A stretch of DNA of 23,715 bases. It comes from Syntrophaceae bacterium UBA6087 (lineage in GTDB: Bacteria; Desulfobacterota; Desulfomonilia; UBA1062). The stretch covers positions 1-23,715 of the forward strand of contig DIXF01000004.1 of assembly GCA_002448235.1 (NCBI GenBank). The letters are read 5' to 3'. This document shows positions 1-8,767 of this stretch, in pieces. The translations under genes were made by a program, and so were the position numbers. Position 1 is the first letter of the stretch. Each line of letters opens with the position of its first letter. The notes under the pieces were generated by a model. It did not search any database and had not been told where the DNA came from. It saw nothing but the letters and a program-made list of their open reading frames with translations.

Positions 1-341
<341 letters not shown>

Positions 342-403
342 CTAATCACTCTCTTCCTTTTCTTTATTACAAGATTTACCGGAATTATAAATTAGTCAAA
401 TGT

Positions 404-521
404 TCCCGGTGATCATGGCAAAGGGGAAATACCCGATCCCATCCCGAACTCGGAAGTCAAGCCCTTTAGCGCCGAAGGTACTGCATGGGTAACTGTGTGG
501 GAGAATAGGACGTTGCCGGGA
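404..521 (+). rRNA. 5S ribosomal RNA
   Basis: About 118 bases with the expected 5S pattern. The 5' arm TTCCCGGTGATCATGGC (404-420) pairs with the 3' arm GACGTTGCCGGGA (509-521). Between them are the conserved blocks CCCGATCCCATCCCGAACTC and GGAAGTCAAGCCC, and the GGGAGAATAGGACG stretch. It follows 23S at normal operon spacing and is followed directly by a strong terminator. Exact ends are uncertain by a base or two. Confidence 0.96.
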
Positions 522-534
522 TCATTTATATATT

Positions 535-574
535 CCAAAAAAGCTCCTCAAAGAAATTTGAGGGGCTTTTTTTT
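535..574 (+). terminator. rRNA operon intrinsic terminator
   Basis: A 12-bp stem, AAGCTCCTCAAA (541-552) against TTTGAGGGGCTT (557-568), has one G-U pair and a GAAA tetraloop, and runs straight into eight T residues. The A-run before the stem can extend the pairing. It sits 20 bases after 5S and closes the rRNA operon. Confidence 0.93.
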
Positions 575-797
575 ATTTTCTGTGATCCCTGAATATTCAT
601 CTGCTGAGAGTTTATGGCCGGATTTGCGCCCACGAGCTAGGCTATTATTCTCTATTCATGGTTTCATGTGATCAGATCAAGGGCATCCGCACGATATCTC
701 TATCCGATGCTGTCATCCCGGCAGCATGGGCCTCCGGCATATTCTTCTCTGAATACCGATCGGACACACCGGCACCGTGTTTTGAAGGCTCGTTCGC

Positions 798-1718
798 ATG
801 AAATGCGCTATATGCCCGAGCCATGCTTCCTTTGTGGTCACGGGATACACAAACCCGTTCTGCCCCTTTCATTTCCGGGCACATATCTTCAGACAGGTAT
901 CTTTCGCCATCGACAAATACCGGCTCTTCGGTCACGATAAAAAGATCCTTGTACCTTTAACCGGAAAAGAAAACAGCTTCGTACTCGCCGAGATCCTTTC
1001 GAGGATGAACTTCGATATTATTGCTGTGCACATCAACCATGGCTTTGGAGACTATTCACGGATAGTGGAAGAGACAGCGCATGCATTCGCAACAAAATTC
1101 GGTATCTTTCTTGAGATATATCGAATCGAGGAACTTCTGGGCTTTACCCTCGATAAGGCAGTATCCTACTCACTCAGCAAGACATGTACTTTGTGCAGGG
1201 AAACAAGGCGGTACTATCTCAACAGGCTGGCTGTCGAGCTTGGATGCGACGTGATTGCCACGGCACAGACGCTCGATGACGAGACATCGCTGCTGATAGG
1301 AAGCATCCTCAACTGGCAGATGGATCATTTGCCGGTCCACGGACCGCTGTCGCCTGAAGAGAAAGGCACGGTCGGAAAGGCAAAACCTCTTGTCAGATTG
1401 ACAGATCATGAGGTGCACATGTATGCAGAACTCGCCGGTATTTATCTCGAAGAGACATCATGCCCTCATGCAAAGGGAGTGGCAGGACCTGTGTACAAAA
1501 AGGTGATGGAAGCCATTGAATGGGAGATGCCCGGCACAAAGGAGCACTTTTACTCAACCTATCTCAAAAGCGCCAAATACCGGATGACAAGGGCCGAAGC
1601 AGGCAAAGGCGCTTCTTATCACTGTCCTTGCTGCGGATATAAAATTATCCGGAAAAATTTATGCCTTGTATGCATGCTGAAGGAGAAAGCCTCTCGTGGT
1701 GAATATTCTCTCAAATAA
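798..1718 (+). CDS. TtuA/TtcA-family tRNA sulfurtransferase-like protein with degenerate PP-loop
   Basis: 306 residues, the usual length of the TtuA/Ncs6/TtcA tRNA-thiolation family, which adenylates a tRNA base and inserts sulfur using an Fe-S cluster. The N-terminal zinc finger is C3-x2-C6...C22-x2-H25. The C-terminal one is C276-x2-C279...C289-x2-C292. The cluster-type cysteines are present as C130-x2-C133 followed by RETRR, plus C222 in ETSCPHA. LDDE (159-162) sits where the family has its LDDEA segment. The odd part is the PP-loop: SGGKDS is replaced by TGKENS (55-60), losing a glycine and the aspartate. Start ATG 798 has GAAGG about 9 bases upstream. It is the first gene after the rRNA operon and appears monocistronic. 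The family call is firm, but catalytic competence is doubtful. It could be a paralogue with another nucleotide substrate or a regulatory role. Confidence 0.8.
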   Translation: MKCAICPSHASFVVTGYTNPFCPFHFRAHIFRQVSFAIDKYRLFGHDKKILVPLTGKENSFVLAEILSRMNFDIIAVHINHGFGDYSRIVEETAHAFATKFGIFLEIYRIEELLGFTLDKAVSYSLSKTCTLCRETRRYYLNRLAVELGCDVIATAQTLDDETSLLIGSILNWQMDHLPVHGPLSPEEKGTVGKAKPLVRLTDHEVHMYAELAGIYLEETSCPHAKGVAGPVYKKVMEAIEWEMPGTKEHFYSTYLKSAKYRMTRAEAGKGASYHCPCCGYKIIRKNLCLVCMLKEKASRGEYSLK

Positions 1719-1898
1719 GATTGTAGTAACCGATATGGCGAGATACCAAGATAGTCTTCGACCTTTCAACAGGCGAAAGGATATGTCCTTTCCTTCGGAC
1801 GAAAGTAACAGCCGGGGATGTGCGTTCAATACAGGGAACCCGGTCCTTCCAGCCCCGGTCATAATGGGAGAGATCTCTCACTGCAGTCTCCTAAAACC

Positions 1899-1937
1899 CT
1901 TAGCCCTTTCCCCCGGCTATAGGGGGAAAGGGCTAAG
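1899..1937. repeat. Perfect 16-bp inverted repeat (hairpin)
   Basis: CTTAGCCCTTTCCCCC (1899-1914) and GGGGGAAAGGGCTAAG (1922-1937) are exact reverse complements around a 7-base loop, GGCTATA. No T-run follows on the plus strand (CCTACGGTAAGG), and a short interrupted A-run (AAAA, 1893-1896) precedes it. It could act as a terminator or mRNA-end stabiliser for the 798-1718 gene 180 bases upstream, or it could be a stray palindromic repeat unit. Confidence 0.75.
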
Positions 1938-2614
1938 CCTACGGTAAGGAGGATACTGTCAAGATTTCTCGTGCCCGATCACCGCACCTTCACCATACAT
2001 TGCATAAAGAGGGAGCGGCACGACCGCGAATAAGGAGGAGGGCACCCGGGGTGTAATCATCGAAAAGAGATGCTGTCACCCAACGACTCCTCCCGGTCAA
2101 AAAATCCGGCAAGGCTCGCGCACAAAAATTGCCGGGAGACACGGGTTGGAGAATATCCTCCGGGTGTACCACAGCGGGCGCGTCGTGATAAACCCGGTGC
2201 ATAATACCCTCCTTTGACCGAAAGTTATCTGACCCCGAGGTGCCCTCGATGATATTTTAATTCAATCGCAGGACAGTCTTTTTATACAAACTGAATTCAA
2301 AACAGCAATATTGATGCCACGTTGAAAATAACCAGTATAAACAACAACAGCCAAAAAGACGTACGGATCGTTGCCGAACAAGCGGGGAATTTTACCCCGG
2401 CATACGGGGATATATTCCCCATTCGTATGTGTCTATCCAGTGAAAGAAGGGAAGAAACCCACGCATCTTTCAACTGCCGGGAACTGAAATATCCGGATAC
2501 ATCCGAAATTCGATAGGGTAAAAAGATTTCACCATAAAAGAAAAAAACTACAGCATTTATCAGGGCATAGAGGGGTGGAACGTTCAACCAGATAATATTA
2601 CAGGGTTATTATAG

Positions 2615-2630
2615 TGGCATGTGTTGTGCT
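2615..2630 (+). promoter_or_regulatory. Possible sigma-54 (-24/-12) promoter
   Basis: TGGCATGTGTTGTGCT has the invariant GG (2616-2617) and GC (2628-2629) at the canonical ten-base separation, within an otherwise AT-rich stretch. It deviates from the consensus TGGCAC-N5-TTGC at two positions. It lies about 140 bases before the ATG of the decayed secreted-protein gene. The second, better match in this window is at 11403, so the site is plausible but unproven. Confidence 0.4.
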
Positions 2631-2768
2631 AAATAATGATGGCTTAATATGCATCTTTCAGCATGCATGACCATATTGAGCCTGCTGTAATACGAGAGAG
2701 ATATTCCCTTTTACTCTTCCCGGAGACATGAGGGGATGTGTTTTTTTATTTTATCGGAGGAGTTTTTT

Positions 2769-3584
2769 ATGAAAAGATTCACATGGGCTGCACGTGTCTC
2801 CGTATTCCTGTCCCGGGTATTCTGTCTTGCCGGCACGACCCGGGCCGAGCCTCTGCTGCGGGTTCAGGACGGATCTCTGTTCGTAGATGCTCCGGGCGGC
2901 GTCGATGCGAGGTAGCGATACTCGTAGCTCAACCAGTCCCTGCTCACGGATGCCGCGGGCAAGGCGAGCTTCAACGTCGCGGACGGGTCCTACAAGATTC
3001 GTGCGGATTATATGGGCAGCCAGTACTGGAGCGAGACCCTCCAGGTTTCAGAAGACACGTCCGTCTCGATTTCCATCCCTCATCAGGATACTGTGATAAT
3101 CGTGCAAAGCACGTATCAGGGGGTTTCTGTTCCGATGCCGGGGGTGAAGGTCTATCTCTTTACCGCTGCGGGCTCGTACCTGAACCAGTACCCCACAGCG
3201 GACTCACAGGGCAGGGCGGTCTTTCGTTTGCCAGAGAAGGAGTATAAGTAAGGTACGCGCAGACTTTCTGGGCGTGCAGCACTGGAGTCCCGCATTCACC
3301 CTGCAGGAAAACACGGTCGAGATCGCATACGGTCAGGCGCGGGTAAGGGTAAAATGCGGCGATACAGCCCTGGCCGGCATACGGGTGTATGTGTTCGGTT
3401 TGACCGGCTCATACTTGAGCATCTCCGGGCTGACGGATGCCGACGGCTATGCCGTCTTCCCGCTGCCGGCCGGGAGCTGCAGGTTCAGAGTCGACTACCA
3501 GGGACGCAGTTCTGGAGCGATGATACAGCCCTTGCAAGAGATGCGGTCACCCCGGTAGGAATATCTGCCGGAGGCGGGCGGTAG
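2769..3584 (+). pseudogene. Decayed secreted protein with tandem beta-sandwich-like repeats
   Basis: A good start exists: GGAGGAG at 2756-2762 before ATG 2769, then a signal-peptide-like start (MKRFTWAARVSVFL...RAEP). The frame is then broken repeatedly. TAG codons fall at 2913 and 2925. A 4-base duplication (TAAGTAAG near 3246) creates TAA at 3249 and shifts the frame. A one-base loss near 3503 shifts it again. Stitching the frames recovers three similar units. Each has a GV/GI-x-VY-x-F...GSYL segment, then TD-x-x-G-x-A-F-x-LP, then YK-x-RADY-x-G-x-QYWS. This resembles carboxypeptidase-regulatory or Ig-like repeats of bacterial surface proteins. The parent was probably an exported adhesin-like protein. 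Where the 3' end falls is unclear, and further remnants may run past 3584. Confidence 0.75.
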
Positions 3585-3771
3585 GTGGTGCCCGGGGTTA
3601 CGTCAGTCAAATCGAAGGCGCCAGGAACGTAAGGATACATACCGGTGTGCAGTACGGAGGATAAAAAAACTTTCGCCTGCACCTCGGTTATTTATCAAGG
3701 CATATCCAGGGTTTTTTGCCGGTTTCCAATGTAATATCGCAGTCAAAGTGCAAAGAATACTAATTTTGCAA

Positions 3772-3800
3772 TTGACATGTGTGACAATGAGCATTAAAGC
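3772..3800 (+). promoter_or_regulatory. Sigma-70-type promoter for the cold-shock gene
   Basis: A perfect -35 TTGACA (3772-3777) and a weak -10 TAAAGC (3795-3800) are 17 bases apart. Transcription from about 3807 would give a leader of roughly 165 bases before the cold-shock ATG. Long leaders are typical of cspA-type mRNAs. Confidence 0.5.
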
Positions 3801-3927
3801 ATATTGAAGATCTGAAATAGGAATGTATCCGACTTGAATCTTGCTTTACGGGTAGTACCTTTTAGTCCCGCTACAACAAGTCAAAGTTCAGCGACGATAG
3901 TTCTCGTTTTCAGAAATACAAAACAAG

Positions 3928-3954
3928 GGCCTTAAGCTCGCCAAGCAGAAGGCC
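3928..3954 (+). promoter_or_regulatory. Leader hairpin just upstream of the cold-shock ribosome-binding site
   Basis: GGCCTT (3928-3933) pairs with AAGGCC (3949-3954), with an inner GCT/AGC pair of arms (3936-3938 and 3944-3946). The hairpin ends eight bases before the ribosome-binding site GAGGTG (3962-3967). This is where a temperature-sensitive structure would affect initiation. The pairing is seen; the role is inferred. Confidence 0.4.
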
Positions 3955-3971
3955 TAACTACGAGGTGTTTA

Positions 3972-4172
3972 ATGGCAAAAGGAACAGTAAAATGGTTTAA
4001 TGATTCTAAGGGCTTTGGTTTTATTACTGCTGAAGACGGGCAGGATGTATTCGTACACCATACGGCAATCAAGCAGGAAGGTTTCAGGTCACTCGAAGAG
4101 GGCCAGAGAGTAACGTTCGACATTACTCCCGGACCCAAGGGACCTCAGGCGTCCAACGTATACAAAGCGTAA
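3972..4172 (+). CDS. Cold-shock protein (CspA family)
   Basis: 66 residues, a single cold-shock domain that binds single-stranded RNA or DNA and melts mRNA secondary structure in the cytoplasm. RNP1 is KGFGFI (13-18), RNP2 is VFVHH (26-30), and the N-terminal GTVKWFN is the family hallmark. The ATG follows GAGGTG by four bases. The gene is monocistronic, with its own promoter, a leader of about 165 bases and a downstream terminator-like hairpin. Which Csp paralogue it corresponds to cannot be told from one copy. Confidence 0.96.
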   Translation: MAKGTVKWFNDSKGFGFITAEDGQDVFVHHTAIKQEGFRSLEEGQRVTFDITPGPKGPQASNVYKA

Positions 4173-4272
4173 CGTCTGTCCGTTCGGACAGGCAGGGTCT
4201 GTCTTCCGGGGCACGGTGCTGGGTTTCATGAGCCTGCTCGTGTAATTACCGGATAGAAAAGAATGCATTAAA

Positions 4273-4313
4273 GCAGGGGCTTGGCCTTAAAGGGCTATGC
4301 CCCTGCAAATTTT
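4273..4313 (+). terminator. Terminator-like hairpin between cold-shock gene and prfC
   Basis: GCAGGGGC (4273-4280) pairs perfectly with GCCCCTGC (4299-4306). After one mismatch the stem continues with TGGCC/GGGCTA-type pairs to a small loop. AAATTTT follows, so the U-run is offset by a few bases. A smaller hairpin, CTGTCC-GTTC-GGACAG, lies at 4176-4191 just after the cold-shock stop. Either could end that transcript. The larger one is only 21 bases before prfC, so it might also influence prfC. Confidence 0.55.
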
Positions 4314-4333
4314 CAGCAACAGGATCAAATTAC

Positions 4334-5965
<1,632 letters not shown>

Positions 5966-5995
5966 CATATACCTTCGTGAATTCGGAGGAAATTA

Positions 5996-7003
5996 ATGAA
6001 AAGCGTGTCCGACTTCCAGCACCTCACCCCTGAGGTGCTTCTCGATGTGGTGGAAAAGGCCTCGGGCATCCGTTTCACCGGCCTTACCATCCCGTTGCCG
6101 AGCTATATAAACCGGGTCTACGAGCTTCAGGCGAGATCCGGCGAACGCCTCATCGCCAAATTCTACCGGCCGAACCGCTGGAGCAGAACTGCGCTCGAAG
6201 ATGAGCACCGGTTCCTCGCAGACTGCGCCGAGTCCGAGATCCCGGTCGTGAGCCCGTGCACGCTGGCGGACGGTAGTACCCTGGGGAAGACGGACGACGG
6301 TTTCTTTGCACTCTTCCCCAGGAAGGCAGGCCGTGAGTTCGAATTCAATTCCGACGAGGACTTAAGGAGGGTGGGCGCCCTTATCGCGCGCATTCATCTC
6401 GCGGGTCAGGCGCGCATGCCAAAGGACAGGATCACCCTTCATCCCATGAAGTCCACGTACAAGGACCTCGAGTTCATCATCAAAGGAGGCTTCGTTGCTC
6501 CCGAGTTCAAAGGGGCCTTCGAGGACCTCACCATGCGCATTGTGGGGAGCATTACGCCGCTCTTTGAAAGGACGGAATACATCAGGATCCATGGGGACTG
6601 CCATCGCGGCAACATTCTCGACCGGCCCGGCGAGGGCCTCATGGCCATCGATTTTGACGATATGATGGTCGGCCCCCCGGTGCATGACCTCTGGATGCTC
6701 CTGCCCGACCATGCAGGCCGCTCTCGGCGGGAGATCGAGCTTCTCATCGACAGCTACGAACAGTTCCGGGAATTCGAATACGCCGAAATCAATCTCATCG
6801 AACCTTTGCGGTTCATGCGGATTATCTATTTTCTTGCCTGGACAGCCCGGCAGTTCAATGACTACGCCTTTCGGGCTAATCACCCCGACTGGGGCAGCGA
6901 GATCTTCTGGCAGCGCGAGATATCGGACCTGAGTCACCAGTATCAGGTGATCATGGAGCACAAGGTTGCCTGGGAGGAGGGACGATTTTTCGGGGGAGAG
7001 TAG
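5996..7003 (+). CDS. srkA: Stress response kinase A (YihE family)
   Basis: 335 residues against 328 for E. coli YihE/SrkA, a cytoplasmic Ser/Thr kinase of the choline-kinase-like fold that limits stress-induced death through MazF and reactive oxygen pathways in E. coli. Visible catalytic features are the ATP-lysine region LIAKFYRP (52-59), the Brenner motif HGDCHRGN (199-206) and the metal-binding DFDD (219-222). The family C-terminal YFLAWTARQFND is also present. ATG 5996 has a strong GGAGG seven bases upstream. It is probably in an operon with prfC, so translation termination and stress signalling may be co-expressed. The conserved hairpin element copy 1 lies 144 bases downstream and is the likely transcript end. 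Confidence 0.93.
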   Translation: MKSVSDFQHLTPEVLLDVVEKASGIRFTGLTIPLPSYINRVYELQARSGERLIAKFYRPNRWSRTALEDEHRFLADCAESEIPVVSPCTLADGSTLGKTDDGFFALFPRKAGREFEFNSDEDLRRVGALIARIHLAGQARMPKDRITLHPMKSTYKDLEFIIKGGFVAPEFKGAFEDLTMRIVGSITPLFERTEYIRIHGDCHRGNILDRPGEGLMAIDFDDMMVGPPVHDLWMLLPDHAGRSRREIELLIDSYEQFREFEYAEINLIEPLRFMRIIYFLAWTARQFNDYAFRANHPDWGSEIFWQREISDLSHQYQVIMEHKVAWEEGRFFGGE

Positions 7004-7146
7004 CTGCTCAACGGGGACAACGCTCCGCAGTCATCAAGGCTTTGCCGCAAAGGACTATAAATTACCGGTTATAGGAAAAAGATTGCCGTTTTCGTGAATC
7101 CTTTTCTTCCGAGTGAGCATCAGAACAATAGTAACAAAGGTTATTA

Positions 7147-7205
7147 ACCTCCTCTTTAGGATGGCGAGTCCTAATGCCCTAACCGCCATCCTATTTTTTT
7201 TGCCT
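7147..7205 (+). ncRNA. Conserved hairpin element, copy 1 (candidate small RNA 3' end / terminator)
   Basis: A 12-base leader, ACCTCCTCTTTA (7147-7158), overlaps a 10-bp stem, TAGGATGGCG (7157-7166) with CGCCATCCTA (7184-7193). The 17-base loop is AGTCCTAATGCCCTAAC, followed by eight T residues and GCCT. The same leader, stem core, loop and tail recur at 11233-11290. The hairpin plus U-run is a convincing intrinsic terminator for prfC-srkA. The conserved long loop and the leader, which resembles the 16S rRNA anti-Shine-Dalgarno end, go beyond what a terminator needs. The remaining bases between 7004 and 7296 show nothing else. Confidence 0.7.
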
Positions 7206-7296
7206 GCACACTGACACTGCAGGGCATCTCACCGATCTCTTCAGCCTTATTGAGATAGCAGGCTCCTACACGCTTTCCGGCTTTCCGTACGTTCGT

Positions 7297-8178
7297 TTAT
7301 TGTCCGGCGTCCGGCGTCAGTGCCTTCTGAACCACAGATACCTTTGGATGGTCTTTCGCAGGCTCGAACCTGTCCAGAAAGACCAGGAATTTCCCCATGG
7401 TATGGTTCGCCTCGATCCTCAACACATCTTTGAGTTCATCGGCAGAGAGATAGATCTTGACGTCTGCAGGCTTTTTTTTCGCAGCCGCCTTGTGTCTGTC
7501 AGGGTCCAGGTCTTTTGCCGAGGGAACGATCACCCAGGCCTCCCGCCTTTCGCCTGCCTTGTCGATAAGCGTTTTGTCCGTGCACTTCAGGCGGAGCTCA
7601 TATCTGCTTTTTCCGGTATATACCTCGAAAGTCTTCTCGGCTCCTACTTTCCAGTCGAACCCTCGGGCAAGGTAGGTGGCGGAAAAAGGGTCTACGATAT
7701 ACCTGTCCATGTGGAATTGCCGTACCTCGTTGTCTACGATTTCGCCCTTCTTCAGCTTTTTTTCGGATGTTTGTATGGTGCCGTTGTCCTGGAACCTGAT
7801 CACGAATTGTTTCTCGGTGGACTTTACCTGCTGTTTTATCTTCGTCTCCACCGGGGCAAGAGTTTCCGGGTCGGTGAGGTTTTCTCCCCGGTAGCGGATC
7901 CTGTATACATAATCGATCCTGTCGTTGGTTTTTGCGTTTACCTGCATCCGGTAAAAATCACCCTCACGCTCGATCTCGATATCTGCCGTACCGATATTGA
8001 TGCTGTTGAATTCAAAGCAGTAAAAGTATGTTCCCAGACGGGGCAGGTAGTCGGTATCGCTGAGAAGGGGGAGTACTCCTTTCGCCTCCGGGGCTGCCGC
8101 ATGAAGGGGCTGTGAGAAGCCTATAACCAGGCAAACGGCAACACCCATGATCACCGGATATTTGCTATGTCTCTTCAT
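7297..8178 (-). CDS. DUF3108 domain-containing exported protein
   Basis: 293 residues from ATG 8178, chosen because GGGAGG lies about 8-10 bases upstream and a signal peptide starts there (MKRHSKYPV...VAVCLVIGF...LHA-AA). A longer open frame upstream, to 8406, lacks both. The mature part is the DUF3108 beta-rich fold: LGTYFYCFEFNSINIG, FYRMQVNAKTN, RIRYRGENL, and the late segment VKIYLSADELKDVLRIEA. DUF3108 proteins are periplasmic or envelope proteins of unknown function, often near envelope genes. The residues DRHKAAAKKKPADVK form a basic insert before the last strands. It is a lone minus-strand gene facing srkA, so the two converge on hairpin copy 1. Confidence 0.82.
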   Translation of the reverse strand: MKRHSKYPVIMGVAVCLVIGFSQPLHAAAPEAKGVLPLLSDTDYLPRLGTYFYCFEFNSINIGTADIEIEREGDFYRMQVNAKTNDRIDYVYRIRYRGENLTDPETLAPVETKIKQQVKSTEKQFVIRFQDNGTIQTSEKKLKKGEIVDNEVRQFHMDRYIVDPFSATYLARGFDWKVGAEKTFEVYTGKSRYELRLKCTDKTLIDKAGERREAWVIVPSAKDLDPDRHKAAAKKKPADVKIYLSADELKDVLRIEANHTMGKFLVFLDRFEPAKDHPKVSVVQKALTPDAGQ

Positions 8179-8767
8179 CGATCTCCCTCCCGCCGGAAAG
8201 GTTCTCCTGCTGATTCTTCCTGTTGAGACGATCGGCACAGGATAATTGTCTACCGTGTTCGCTGTTATTGCAAGGCTCGGTATTTTCGAGCAATCAGCGT
8301 ACCATTTGAAGTACAATCCGGCAGAAGAGGGTGCAAAGACGCATGGAGAGGCATCAGGGGGCTGTGTTGAAAGGGCGGGCGGTGCGCTTGTCTGATCCGG
8401 TCGCACATCGTATCATTACTCTTATATCAGAGGAAAAGGAGGAGAAGCGTCCGCACTCCAGGGTCTCACGGCGCAGCACAAGGCAGCAATTTGCATATTC
8501 TTTGATTACCATGAGTTGATAACCTAAAAAGGTCTTAAGCATTACCATCTGAACTGTCAGCGCGACAAAGGGTAGTTCTCTTTCTCAAACCGGAGACCAT
8601 CCGGATGGGAGGGACTGTCGGCGGGTGGAAAGGATTCCCCCCGCTTGGATATATAGCCGAAGGCATTCCCAGAGAACCTTCGGGCAGGTAAAGATCCCGT
8701 GCCCATGACAGGGTTACAGAGAACCCGGTAACTATATCCGGGTAAAATTGAAGAAAGGAGAGCGCGT
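8179..8767. other. Divergent intergenic region
   Basis: No credible gene. A weak minus-strand promoter is possible (-35 TTGCAA complementing 8268-8273, 17-base spacer, -10 GACAAT complementing 8245-8250), which would drive the DUF3108 gene. A small hairpin, ACCCGG...CCGGGT, near 8728-8750 precedes the next plus-strand gene, whose ribosome-binding site is AAAGGAG just before ATG 8768. Nothing else stands out. Confidence 0.4.

Larger units (their letters stand above)
1719..2768. other. Intergenic stretch without a convincing gene
   Basis: About 1 kb holding only short open frames with no family resemblance and no good ribosome-binding site. It contains several small hairpins: AAAGGA-TATG-TCCTTT (1776-1791), CCGGCAA...TTGCCGG (2106-2135), GGGG...CCCC (2384-2398) and GGGGA-TATAT-TCCCC (2406-2420). 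It also holds the long perfect inverted repeat listed separately. The last 150 bases are AT-rich and carry a sigma-54-like motif ahead of the following pseudogene. This may be old decayed sequence, as the neighbouring gene is itself broken. Confidence 0.6.

Noticed and set aside
668..940. Overlapping frames on both strands between the rRNA operon and the TtuA-like gene
   Set aside because: Both overlap the start of the real gene and have no coding features; the 576-797 interval seems non-coding.
1990..2202. A 70-codon minus-strand frame
   Set aside because: No ribosome-binding site, no domain and no conservation clue; likely chance in a gene-poor stretch.
2297..2587. A 96-codon minus-strand frame with hydrophobic ends
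   Set aside because: It begins with TTG without a ribosome-binding site, and the hydrophobic tail comes from A-rich sequence on the plus strand; no family resemblance.
7300..8115. A 271-codon plus-strand frame
   Set aside because: Antisense to the DUF3108 gene, which has a signal peptide, ribosome-binding site and family motifs.
8179..8406. An N-terminal extension of the DUF3108 protein
   Set aside because: The extension would bury the signal peptide; GGGAGG before ATG 8178 decides the start.
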